DNA of 64,000 nt from Paraburkholderia youngii (GTDB lineage: Bacteria; Pseudomonadota; Gammaproteobacteria; Burkholderiales; Burkholderiaceae): NCBI RefSeq assembly GCF_013366925.1, contig NZ_JAALDK010000001.1, positions 3,651,165 to 3,715,164 on the forward strand, in the 5' to 3' direction. Made by a program: the position numbers and the translations under genes. This document shows positions 36,009 through 43,546 of the stretch, one piece after another. The notes beneath the pieces were generated by a model. It searched no databases and was not told where the DNA came from. It saw nothing but the letters and a program-made list of their open reading frames with translations. Within the stretch, counting starts at the first letter, position 1; each line of letters starts with the position of its first letter.

Positions 36009-36590
36009 TTACTGCTTGATGCCTTCGGCCTGGATATGCAGCGTGGTCTTCATGTTGAAGCCGTACGCCTTGCCGAAGTCGATGCCGAAATCGTCGCGAT
36101 TGAACGTCGCGACCGATTCCGTGCCGCACACTTCGCGCTTCAGCATCGGGTGCTGGATGCACTTGAACGATTCGATCTTCAGGTTGACCGGCTTGGTCAC
36201 GCCGTGCAGCGTCAGCGTGCCGATCACTTCGACCGGCTTGTCGCCGTCGAAGCGGATCTGCGTGCCCTTGTAGGTCGCGGTCGGGAACTTCGCGGTGTCG
36301 AAGAACTTGTCGCCGACCAGCTCCTCGTTGAGCTTGTCGTTGCCGATGCCGACCGAGCTCAGATCGATCGTCGCCTCGACCGTGCCGGTCTTCGCCGCGC
36401 GATCGAGCACGACGGTGCCGTTGGCTTTCTGGAACTTGCCGCGCCAGATCGACAGGCCGCCGAAGTGGTCGGTCTCGAAGCTCGGCGATGTGTGCGTCGG
36501 ATCGAGCAGATAGGTCTCGGCGGCAGCCATCGCGTTGAACGAGCATGCGGCGGCGAGCGCGCCGGCGGCGAGCAGGAAGGATTTCTTCAA
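36009..36590 (-). CDS. YceI family periplasmic protein
   Basis: A 193-residue protein with a clear signal peptide ([16 protein letters not shown], cleaved after 'AMA'). The mature part is a YceI lipocalin-like barrel that binds isoprenoid or polyprenyl lipids: it begins '[18 protein letters not shown]' and ends with the conserved '[15 protein letters not shown]'. Two cysteines ('KCIQHP', 'EVCGTE') may form a disulfide. It lies 48 bases after a second YceI gene and downstream of a cytochrome b561, a recurring trio. Confidence 0.9.
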   Translation of the reverse strand: MKKSFLLAAGALAAACSFNAMAAAETYLLDPTHTSPSFETDHFGGLSIWRGKFQKANGTVVLDRAAKTGTVEATIDLSSVGIGNDKLNEELVGDKFFDTAKFPTATYKGTQIRFDGDKPVEVIGTLTLHGVTKPVNLKIESFKCIQHPMLKREVCGTESVATFNRDDFGIDFGKAYGFNMKTTLHIQAEGIKQ

Positions 36591-36638
36591 GTTGGACTCC
36601 AGGGGTCTAAAGGTAATGCAGTGCTGCTGTGTTGAACG

Positions 36639-37214
36639 TTATTTGTTTGCCGCGACCAGATGAAATTTGATGACGACTTCGTCGGCGACCACTGACGTGT
36701 CTTTCCATTCGCCGGTGCCGACGTCGAACTGCGTGCGCTTGATCGGCAGCGAGCCGTCGAAGGTTTGTGTGGCGCCCTGGCTCGCGATCACGACGGGCAC
36801 GACGACCGTTTGCGATTTGCCCTTGATCGTCAGCTTGCCGGTCACCTTGTACTGGTTGCCGCCGGTCGGCGCGATCGAGCTCGACACGAAGGTCGCGCTA
36901 GGGAAGGCGCCGCTGTCGAACCATTCCTTGCCTTGCGCCTGCTTGTTGTAGTCGTCGGCGCCGAGGTCGTAGCTCGCGGTGTCGATCGACACGTTCGCAC
37001 TGCCCGCGGCCGGCTTCGCCGGATCGAAGTTCAGCTGCGCGGAGAACTTCCGGAACTTGCCGTCGACGGGCACGTTCATCTGTTTGGTCGTCGCGATCAC
37101 GCTGCTTTTCGCGAGGTCGACGTCGGCGTGCGCGAGGTTCGCGCCGATGAGCGCAAGCGCCGCGAAAGAAGCGAGCGCCGCGCGATGAGCGGAGAGATAA
37201 AAGGGTGTCTTCAT
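36639..37214 (-). CDS. YceI family periplasmic protein, second copy
   Basis: A 191-residue YceI paralogue. Residues 1-30 form a signal peptide ending near 'ANLAHA'. The barrel shows 'VDGKFRKFSAQLNFDPAKP', 'GKEWFDSGAFPSATF' and 'FDGSLPIKRTQFDVG'. It differs clearly from the neighbouring copy, so it is not a recent duplication. ATG 37214 was chosen as it gives the signal peptide. It is likely cotranscribed with the cytochrome b561 gene upstream (116 bases). Confidence 0.88.
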   Translation of the reverse strand: MKTPFYLSAHRAALASFAALALIGANLAHADVDLAKSSVIATTKQMNVPVDGKFRKFSAQLNFDPAKPAAGSANVSIDTASYDLGADDYNKQAQGKEWFDSGAFPSATFVSSSIAPTGGNQYKVTGKLTIKGKSQTVVVPVVIASQGATQTFDGSLPIKRTQFDVGTGEWKDTSVVADEVVIKFHLVAANK

Positions 37215-37330
37215 GATGGTACGCATCCTATCCGAGCTTCGCGGCGTGATTGCACACCGCGAGGAATTTGATTGCCAACCAGTCGTAACCAATCGACAGG
37301 CATTGTGCCTTTCTTCAAGCTGTCATGTCG

Positions 37331-37894
37331 TTATGCATGGGTCTTCAGAAACGGCACCATGCGCGCGAGCAGGCCGTCACGATCGACGAACTGATGCTTG
37401 AGCGCCGCGAGCACGTGCATCAGCACCAGTGCGAGCAGCGTGTAATTGAGCAGCACGTGCACAGTGCGCAGCGTGGCCTTCAGCGCCTGATCGGGACCGA
37501 TGATGGTCGGTAGCGGCACGACGCCCAGATACACGACCTGGATGCCGGCCGCCGAGCTGTAGAAGTAACCGGACAGCGGAATCGCGAGCATCAGCAGATA
37601 CAGCAGGCCGTGCACCAGATGCGCGGCGGCCTTCTGCCATGCGGGCGTTGCGGCATCGAGCGCGGGCGCGCGGTGCGTCGCGCGCCACAGCACGCGCAGC
37701 AGCGCGAGCGCGAACACGGTCACGCCGATCCATTTGTGCCACGAGAAGTATTTGAGCTTCGTCGGCGTGAAGCCCGGGATATCCGTCATGATCCAGCCGA
37801 TGTAGAAGCCGCAGATCATCAGCGTGGCGATCAGCCAGTGCAGCGCGATTGCGGCGCCGTGGTAGCGCGTGGGAGCGGAAGCCTGGGTTTGCAT
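37331..37894 (-). CDS. cytochrome b561
   Basis: A 187-residue four-helix membrane cytochrome of the b561/CybB family, which carries electrons from ubiquinol to periplasmic acceptors or superoxide. Candidate haem-ligand histidines lie in 'AIALHWLIATLMI', 'SWHKWIGVTVFALALLR', 'HLVHGLLYLLMLAIP' and 'LMHVLAALKHQ'. It is the first gene of the b561-YceI-YceI series, in which the YceI proteins may bind quinone-like lipids. Confidence 0.9.
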   Translation of the reverse strand: MQTQASAPTRYHGAAIALHWLIATLMICGFYIGWIMTDIPGFTPTKLKYFSWHKWIGVTVFALALLRVLWRATHRAPALDAATPAWQKAAAHLVHGLLYLLMLAIPLSGYFYSSAAGIQVVYLGVVPLPTIIGPDQALKATLRTVHVLLNYTLLALVLMHVLAALKHQFVDRDGLLARMVPFLKTHA

Positions 37895-38156
37895 CGTTTT
37901 CTATCCGTTGCTCGCGATAAGCCGCGTGGGAATGCGGATAGTAGGGAGGCCAAGAGAAACTGAATAGGGGGTGCGCGGGAACAGATTGTTTCTTCGTTGA
38001 CGTTAATTGTGTTGAAAGGCATGCGCGTGACAAGGCACGCCGACTGCCGTGGACCGGTCGCTGCGGCAACCGCTGTGGTAACTTGTGGCCCCGAACAACA
38101 AGGTTGCGCGCGCTTTGCGCAGCCACCGACATAACCCAATATCCGGGCTTTAAGCT

Positions 38157-39407
38157 GTGAATTCCGTTTTTCTTTCCTGGGGCATTGCCGCGGCCGCCAC
38201 CGCCGGTGTGATCACACGGCCGTTCAAATGGCCCGAAGCCGTGTGGGCCGTCGCGGGCGCGGTGCTGCTCGTCGTGCTCGGCCTGTTGCCCTTGCATCTG
38301 GCGATCGAAGCGATCGGCAAGGGCACCGACGTCTATCTGTTCCTGATCGGCATGATGCTGCTATCCGAAGTCGGCCGCCGCGAAGGACTGTTCGACTGGG
38401 TCGCGGTGCTCGCGGTCAATCATGCGCGCAGTTCGCCGCGCAAGCTGTTCGTACTCGTGTATCTATTCGGCGTGGTGATCACCGCGTTTCTTTCCAACGA
38501 CGCCACCGCCGTGGTGCTGACGCCCGCCGTGTTCGCGGCGGCGAAGAAAGCGAAGACGCCGCCGCTGCCGCTGCTGTTCGTCTGCGCGTTCGTCGCCAAT
38601 GCGGCGAGCTTCGTGCTGCCGATCTCGAATCCGGCCAACATCGTGCTGTACGGCAATCACACGCCGCCGCTGGGACCGTGGATGCTGCGCTTCGCGCTGC
38701 CGTCGGTGCTGTCGATCGGCGCGACCTTCGTGATGCTGCGCTGGACGCAACGCGACGCGCTGGCTGGCGTCTGCGAGGCGAATCTCGACGCGGTCGAGCT
38801 GTCGGCGAGCGGCCGGGTCGCGCTCGCGGGCATCGCGGTGACGGCCGGCGCGCTGCTGACGGTCTCCGCGTACGACATCCAGCTCGGCATGCCGACCGCG
38901 ATCCTCGGCGCGCTGACCGCGCTCGTCGTGCTGATCAAGGAACGCAAATCACCGCTGCCGATGATCCGCGAAATTTCGTGGAATGTACTGCCGCTCGTCG
39001 CTGGGCTGTTCGTGCTGGTCGAGATGCTCGATCACACCGGCGTGATCAGCACGTTCGCGGGTGCGCTGCGGCGCGCGACCGAGCACAACGAAATGGAAGC
39101 GGCCGCGTGGGCCGGCACGAGCATCGCGGCGCTCAGCAATCTGATCAACAACCTGCCGTCCGGACTGATCGCGAGTTCGACCGTGATGCAGGCGCAGAGC
39201 CCCGAGCGCGTGATCGACGCGTTCCTGATCGGCGTCGACCTGGGGCCGAACCTGTCGATCAGCGGCTCGCTCGCGACCATCCTGTGGCTCAACGCGATTC
39301 GCCGCGAAGGCGAAGACGTCGGCTTCATGAAATTCCTGAAGGTCGGTGTGCTGGTGATGGTGCCCGCGCTCGTGCTGGCGCTTGGGGCACGGATTCTAAC
39401 GGGCTGA
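38157..39407 (+). CDS. ArsB-like anion permease (arsenite/SLC13-related)
   Basis: A 416-residue membrane transporter of the ion-transporter superfamily that includes ArsB. Ten to twelve helices are predicted, with 'VITAFLSNDATAVVLTPAVF', 'FVLPISNPANIVLYGNHTPP' and the second-half repeat 'LSNLINNLPSGLIASSTVM'. The paired 'SNDATA/NPAN' and 'NLPSG' motifs agree with the family. No arsR or arsC is nearby, so arsenite export is a guess. The start codon is GTG. Its last 12 bases overlap the convergent 92-residue gene. Confidence 0.83.
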   Translation: MNSVFLSWGIAAAATAGVITRPFKWPEAVWAVAGAVLLVVLGLLPLHLAIEAIGKGTDVYLFLIGMMLLSEVGRREGLFDWVAVLAVNHARSSPRKLFVLVYLFGVVITAFLSNDATAVVLTPAVFAAAKKAKTPPLPLLFVCAFVANAASFVLPISNPANIVLYGNHTPPLGPWMLRFALPSVLSIGATFVMLRWTQRDALAGVCEANLDAVELSASGRVALAGIAVTAGALLTVSAYDIQLGMPTAILGALTALVVLIKERKSPLPMIREISWNVLPLVAGLFVLVEMLDHTGVISTFAGALRRATEHNEMEAAAWAGTSIAALSNLINNLPSGLIASSTVMQAQSPERVIDAFLIGVDLGPNLSISGSLATILWLNAIRREGEDVGFMKFLKVGVLVMVPALVLALGARILTG

Positions 39408-39674
39408 ACGGACGGCTGACCGGTCCTTGCTCCGCGGGCTTGCGCGGGACCCGCGGCGTGCGGCGCCGGCGAGCTGGTCCAGTTGCGCGCCGACCGAGCG
39501 CAGCCTCGCTTCGAGGTGAGCGACGCGCTGACGTTGCGCGGGCACCATCGACGACCGGTTCAACGCATGCAGCCGGCGATGCCAGTACGACAGCGGAAAA
39601 CGGTCGCGCGCTGAAAGTGCATTGAAAACGACTTCGAGGTGGGCAATTTCCCTGTCGATATCTTGGTAACTCAT
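39396..39674 (-). CDS. hypothetical protein, 92 residues
   Basis: A basic, mostly helical protein starting MSYQDIDREIAHLEVVFNAL, with 'LSYWHRRLHAL' and a coiled-coil-like segment 'QRVAHLEARLRSVGAQLDQL'. The C-terminal 25 residues are rich in Arg and Ser. No family recognised. It overlaps the end of the ArsB-like gene by 12 bases on the other strand. Confidence 0.6.
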   Translation of the reverse strand: MSYQDIDREIAHLEVVFNALSARDRFPLSYWHRRLHALNRSSMVPAQRQRVAHLEARLRSVGAQLDQLAGAARRGSRASPRSKDRSAVRSAR

Positions 39675-39990
39675 CACAAAGGTCCAGGAAAGATGTGGGG
39701 ATAGGGCGCGCGAACCTGAATGGGACAGCAAGCTCCGTTCCATCCCGCCTTTATGTAGTCAAAATCAGCCGTGACGGCGCAAAGCGCCACATGTGAGCGC
39801 GCCTCGCGCGCTGCGCGATGGTAAGAAGCGGCAAAGTCCATGCAAGCTTTACTGGCGGCGCTCCACCTTTCAACCAGACAACGGGAATTCACCAGGCGTG
39901 CGCGCCAGGCGCGTGTCCTATGCTGAGTCAACGGCGTGGCCCGGCCGTGTGCGATCGAAAACCGCCCGCGCGGGGGCCCGCAACGCGCTT
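39675..39990. other. 316-base gap with no supported gene
   Basis: Open frames here are short and lack ribosome binding sites. No hairpin terminator or repeat was noticed. It probably contains the promoter for the 92-residue gene. Confidence 0.5.
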
Positions 39991-40329
39991 TCAATGCGGC
40001 ACGATCACCAGCGGTTGCGCATAGCTGACGGTCGGCGCGGGCACCACCGCATAGTTGGGCGCGGGCGGCGCGACCGCGGCGGCGGTGGCGGAAGAGTTCG
40101 CCGGCTGTACGGGCGGCGCCGCGACGATGGTCGCGGCCGCCACCGGAACGGCGACAGGCGGCGCAGATACGTACACGGGATTGATCGGCACCGGGTAGTA
40201 GACCGGCCGTGGCGGCGGCGCGTAGACCACGGCGGCGGGCAGATACACGACGACTCTCGCGTAGGCAGCGGAAGAACAGGCGAGACCGATGGCGGTGAAA
40301 GTCGAAGCACAGGCGAGACGGATACTCAT
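39991..40329 (-). CDS. secreted Pro/Ala/Val/Tyr-rich hypothetical protein, 112 residues
   Basis: An N-terminal signal peptide (MSIRLACASTFTAIGLACSS, cleaved near 'AYA') precedes a low-complexity region made of short runs such as 'VVYLPAAVVYAPPPRPVYY' and 'VYVSAPPVAVPVAAATIV'. It has no recognisable catalytic domain and is probably an exported structural or surface peptide. Proline- and tyrosine-rich exported proteins of this kind are common in Burkholderia-type genomes without known roles. Confidence 0.6.
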   Translation of the reverse strand: MSIRLACASTFTAIGLACSSAAYARVVVYLPAAVVYAPPPRPVYYPVPINPVYVSAPPVAVPVAAATIVAAPPVQPANSSATAAAVAPPAPNYAVVPAPTVSYAQPLVIVPH

Positions 40330-40576
40330 TTGGGACTCCTGATGCGTGAAAGCCGACAGACGGCAGACGGAACGATACGCAGCAGGCCCGCGAAGCGAAA
40401 CCGCAAACTCATTTCATTCGATGTCACGCCGCACCGGCACTGGGCGCCGTGACATGATTCGACATGATTCTTGAATTGCGATCGCGCGGCGTCTGACCAA
40501 GAATTCGGCCTGTCATCGAAACGGATCGCGGCACCCAGCCAGGCGACGGTCGATGTTCCAACCGAAGGAGTCAGTC

Positions 40577-40870
40577 ATGAAGAAGTTGCTCGCCACCGTA
40601 CTGCTGTGCTGCGCGTCCACCGTCACGTTCGCTCAGGCCGCCGCGCCGCAAGGTATCAGCCAGCAGCGCATGGAGCGCATGGAGCAGCAGTTGCAGACGC
40701 GCTTTTCAACCGCGAACACCACGCACGACGGCAAGCTGACCCGCGACCAGGCGGCGGCCGGCATGCCGATGCTCGCGCGTCATTTCGATGAGATCGACAC
40801 GCAGAAGGCCGGCTACATCACGCTGCCGCAGATCGAGGCGTTCATGCAGGAACGCGGCGCCGCACACTGA
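40577..40870 (+). CDS. exported protein with two degenerate EF-hands
   Basis: A 97-residue protein with a signal peptide (MKKLLATVLLCCASTVTFAQ). Two helix-loop-helix units follow. Loop 1 reads 'NTTHDGKLTRDQ' and loop 2 'DTQKAGYITLPQ'; the glycine at position 6 and the hydrophobic residue at 8 are kept, but positions 3 and 12, and 5 in the second loop, lack acidic ligands, so calcium binding may be weak. GAAGGAG precedes the ATG. It ends 27 bases before a two-component pair, suggesting a role in its signal input. Confidence 0.75.
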   Translation: MKKLLATVLLCCASTVTFAQAAAPQGISQQRMERMEQQLQTRFSTANTTHDGKLTRDQAAAGMPMLARHFDEIDTQKAGYITLPQIEAFMQERGAAH

Positions 40871-40897
40871 GCGGCTCGGACATCGAGGAGCTTTCGG

Positions 40898-41611
40898 ATG
40901 GAACGCCCCGCCAGGATCATCGTGCTCGACGACGAAGCCGAGTTGCGCAACATGCTGCTGCGCTTCCTGCGCGGCCAGGGTTTCGACGTGCGCGCGGCCG
41001 AGGACGGCAAGCGTCTGAACCGCTACCTGGAGCGAGAGCCGTTCGATCTGCTGATACTCGATCTGATGATCGGCGAAGAGGACGGCCTCGAGATTTGCGC
41101 GAAGCTGCGCGCGCAAGGGCAGACCTTGCCGATCCTGATGCTGACCGCGAAGGGCGATCCGCTCGATCGCGTGACCGGCCTCGAAACCGGTGCCGACGAC
41201 TACCTCGCGAAGCCGTTCCTGCCACGCGAGCTGGTGGCGCGAATCAATGCGCTGCTGCGCCGCCAGAAGATGGCCGCCGGCGACGTCACGGTGACGTCGC
41301 AGCGCGTGCGTTTCGGCAACTTCACGCTCGATGTCGGCAAACAGGAGCTATCGCGCGCGGGCGAGCCGCTCGAGATTCATTCCGCGCAGATGCTGCTGCT
41401 GGTCGCGCTCGCGTCGTCGCCGAATCGCGCGGTGAGCCGCGACAACCTGCTCGCGCGTGCGCGAGGGCGCGACCATGATGCGCTCGATCGCAGCATCGAC
41501 GTGCAGGTGCTGCGGCTGCGGCAGATCGTCGAGGACGACCCGTCGAAGCCGCGTTTCATTCGTACCGTCTGGGGCGTCGGCTATATGCTCGTCGCCGATG
41601 TCGAATCATGA
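40898..41611 (+). CDS. OmpR-family response regulator
   Basis: A 237-residue regulator. The receiver has 'IIVLDDEAELRNM', phosphoacceptor Asp in 'LLILDLMIGEEDG', Thr in 'ILMLTAKG' and Lys in 'YLAKPFLPREL'. The DNA-binding winged helix includes 'LEIHSAQMLLLVALASSPNR' and 'SIDVQVLRLRQIVEDDPSK', closest in pattern to OmpR. Its stop overlaps the kinase start by ATGA. It follows the EF-hand gene by 27 bases and is probably cotranscribed with it. Confidence 0.9.
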   Translation: MERPARIIVLDDEAELRNMLLRFLRGQGFDVRAAEDGKRLNRYLEREPFDLLILDLMIGEEDGLEICAKLRAQGQTLPILMLTAKGDPLDRVTGLETGADDYLAKPFLPRELVARINALLRRQKMAAGDVTVTSQRVRFGNFTLDVGKQELSRAGEPLEIHSAQMLLLVALASSPNRAVSRDNLLARARGRDHDALDRSIDVQVLRLRQIVEDDPSKPRFIRTVWGVGYMLVADVES

Positions 41612-42978
41612 TGCGCTCGCTGTCACGCAGGCTGCTGCCGCGCACGCTGCTCGCGCGCAACATCGCGCTATTGATCGCGCTCGTGATGCTGAGCCAGATC
41701 TGCTCGATCGTCGTGCTGCTGCATTACGTGCAGCGGCCACGCGTCGAGCGCGCGGCGGCCGTGTTCGCGACCTACGTGACGACGCTCGACAACCTGCTCG
41801 CGGCCACTCCGCCCGCCTCGCGCGCGGCGCTGAGCGCACGACTCGACGCACGCGAGCAATTGCCCCCCGAAGCGACTGACACGCCGCCGCACGATCTGTT
41901 GCACGCGTATCGCACCTATCAGCGCGGCGTGTTCATCGACAGTCTGCAGAAGCACCTGCCCGCGGATATGCCCGCGCGCTGGCAGACCGAGGGCGCACAG
42001 CGGCTGTGGATTCGCATGCATGGGTCGCTTGCCGGCGCCGGCAACGCGGCGGGCTTGGCGAGCGCGCCATACTGGATTGCGCTGCCGGTTCCCGACGACG
42101 CGCAGGGCAGCGGCCTCGAAGCGGCGATCTTCCTGTCGTTGGGTCTCGGCGTGCTTGCCGCGCTCGCCGGCTACGCGATCCAGCTGCATCTGAACGAACC
42201 CTTGCACGAGCTCACGCAAGCGGCGCGCCGCGTAAGCGCCGGCGATCTGCCCGCACCGCTGCCGACCGACGGCCCCGCCGAAATTGCCGCCGTGGGCAGC
42301 GCATTCAATCAGATGACGCGCGCGTTACAGGACGCCGAAGCGACGCGTGCGTTGATGCTCGCGGGCATTTCGCACGACATCCGCACGCCGTTGACGAAGC
42401 TGCGCCTGTCGATGGCGATGGCGATGCCGCAGGGGGCCGACAGCAGCTTCGTGATCGCCGCCGAATCGTATCTGGACCAGATCGAGACGATCCTGCAGCA
42501 GTTCATGGACTACGCGGGCAGCGGCGAGCGCGAGGAAGCGCAGCCCGGCGATCTGAACGCGCTGATCGAACGGCTCGCGGGCGACTTCTCTGGGCTCGGG
42601 CATGAGTTCGAACTTTCGTTGGGCAGTTTGCCGGCCGTTCCATATCGGCCGATCAGCATGATGCGGCTGCTGATGAACCTGATGCAGAACGCGATCGTCT
42701 ACGGCGGCAGCGGGCTCGCGGTGCGCACGTGGGCGACGCAGGACACGGTGACGGTCGCGGTCTGCGATCGCGGCAAAGGTTTGACGGCGCAGGAGTTGGA
42801 AAAGCTGAAGGCGCCGTTCCAGCGTGGCCGCAATGCGCGTGCGCACAGCGGCGGCACGGGGCTGGGTCTGTCGATCGTCGAGCGGATCGCACGGCTGCAC
42901 GGCGGCGGCCTGCAGTTTCATCCGCGCGAAGGGGGCGGCCTCGAAGTGTGGGTCGTATTGCCGGTCAAGGCGGCATAA
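41608..42978 (+). CDS. EnvZ-like sensor histidine kinase
   Basis: A 456-residue membrane kinase. Helices near residues 14-38 and 172-192 flank a periplasmic region of about 130 residues. A HAMP domain, the H-box 'LAGISHDIRTPLTKLRLSM' and an HATPase_c domain ('LLMNLMQNAIVYGGSG', 'CDRGKGLT', 'GGTGLGLSIVERIA') follow. This is the EnvZ/OmpR arrangement. The signal is unknown; the adjacent EF-hand protein is a candidate periplasmic partner. The gene ends 37 bases before a convergent small membrane protein gene. Confidence 0.9.
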   Translation: MMRSLSRRLLPRTLLARNIALLIALVMLSQICSIVVLLHYVQRPRVERAAAVFATYVTTLDNLLAATPPASRAALSARLDAREQLPPEATDTPPHDLLHAYRTYQRGVFIDSLQKHLPADMPARWQTEGAQRLWIRMHGSLAGAGNAAGLASAPYWIALPVPDDAQGSGLEAAIFLSLGLGVLAALAGYAIQLHLNEPLHELTQAARRVSAGDLPAPLPTDGPAEIAAVGSAFNQMTRALQDAEATRALMLAGISHDIRTPLTKLRLSMAMAMPQGADSSFVIAAESYLDQIETILQQFMDYAGSGEREEAQPGDLNALIERLAGDFSGLGHEFELSLGSLPAVPYRPISMMRLLMNLMQNAIVYGGSGLAVRTWATQDTVTVAVCDRGKGLTAQELEKLKAPFQRGRNARAHSGGTGLGLSIVERIARLHGGGLQFHPREGGGLEVWVVLPVKAA

Positions 42979-43014
42979 CCGTGAAACGGGAGGAGGGCGC
43001 GGTGTTGTTGCCGC

Positions 43015-43281
43015 TCACTCGCGATCGAGCCACGCGTCGAGCCCGACTCGAAACGCGACGCCCGCGATCACCGGCACGGTCAGCATCAGGATGATGCCGA
43101 AGTTCGGGATCTCGTCGCCGTACATGATCGGGTTGTACAGCACGACGCCCGACACGATCGCGAACATCACCACGCCAATGGCGACCATCAGGAGATTGCG
43201 CACGGACAGGGACAGCGTCTTGCGCTTCGGCTTGTCGTTCGTGTCGTGAGCGCCGGGTGCTTCGTCGTGTTGGGCAGGCAT
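43015..43281 (-). CDS. hypothetical membrane protein, 88 residues
   Basis: It has a polar N-terminus (MPAQHDEAPGAHDTNDKPK) and two hydrophobic segments, 'VRNLLMVAIGVVMFAIVSG' and 'FGIILMLTVPVIAGVAFRV'. The start was chosen at ATG 43281; the frame is open upstream but reads like non-coding sequence. No family recognised. The 265 bases upstream hold nothing clear. Confidence 0.6.
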   Translation of the reverse strand: MPAQHDEAPGAHDTNDKPKRKTLSLSVRNLLMVAIGVVMFAIVSGVVLYNPIMYGDEIPNFGIILMLTVPVIAGVAFRVGLDAWLDRE

Positions 43282-43546
43282 GATGGTTCTCGTGGCAAAA
43301 GATGCGGCATCGGAAGCGGCCGCGGTGGATACCGCGCCCGGCATCATACCCGCGCGCGCACGGCTGATGCGGTTGTCCGCGCCGTTGCGGGTACTCATCC
43401 TTACCAACAATATATGCCATTCCAGTCTGCGATTTCAGGCGTCGGCTTGCGACCTCGCGGGAAGCGCCATTGCAGCCATCTGATGTAGCACGTCTGAAGC
43501 ATCATGAAGACACCTACGCCACGGCGGCAGAGGTTCGGTATCTGGA

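Noticed and set aside
38157..39407. A true arsenic-resistance locus
   Set aside because: Only the permease resembles ArsB; no arsR, arsC or arsH is present nearby, so arsenite export is not supported.
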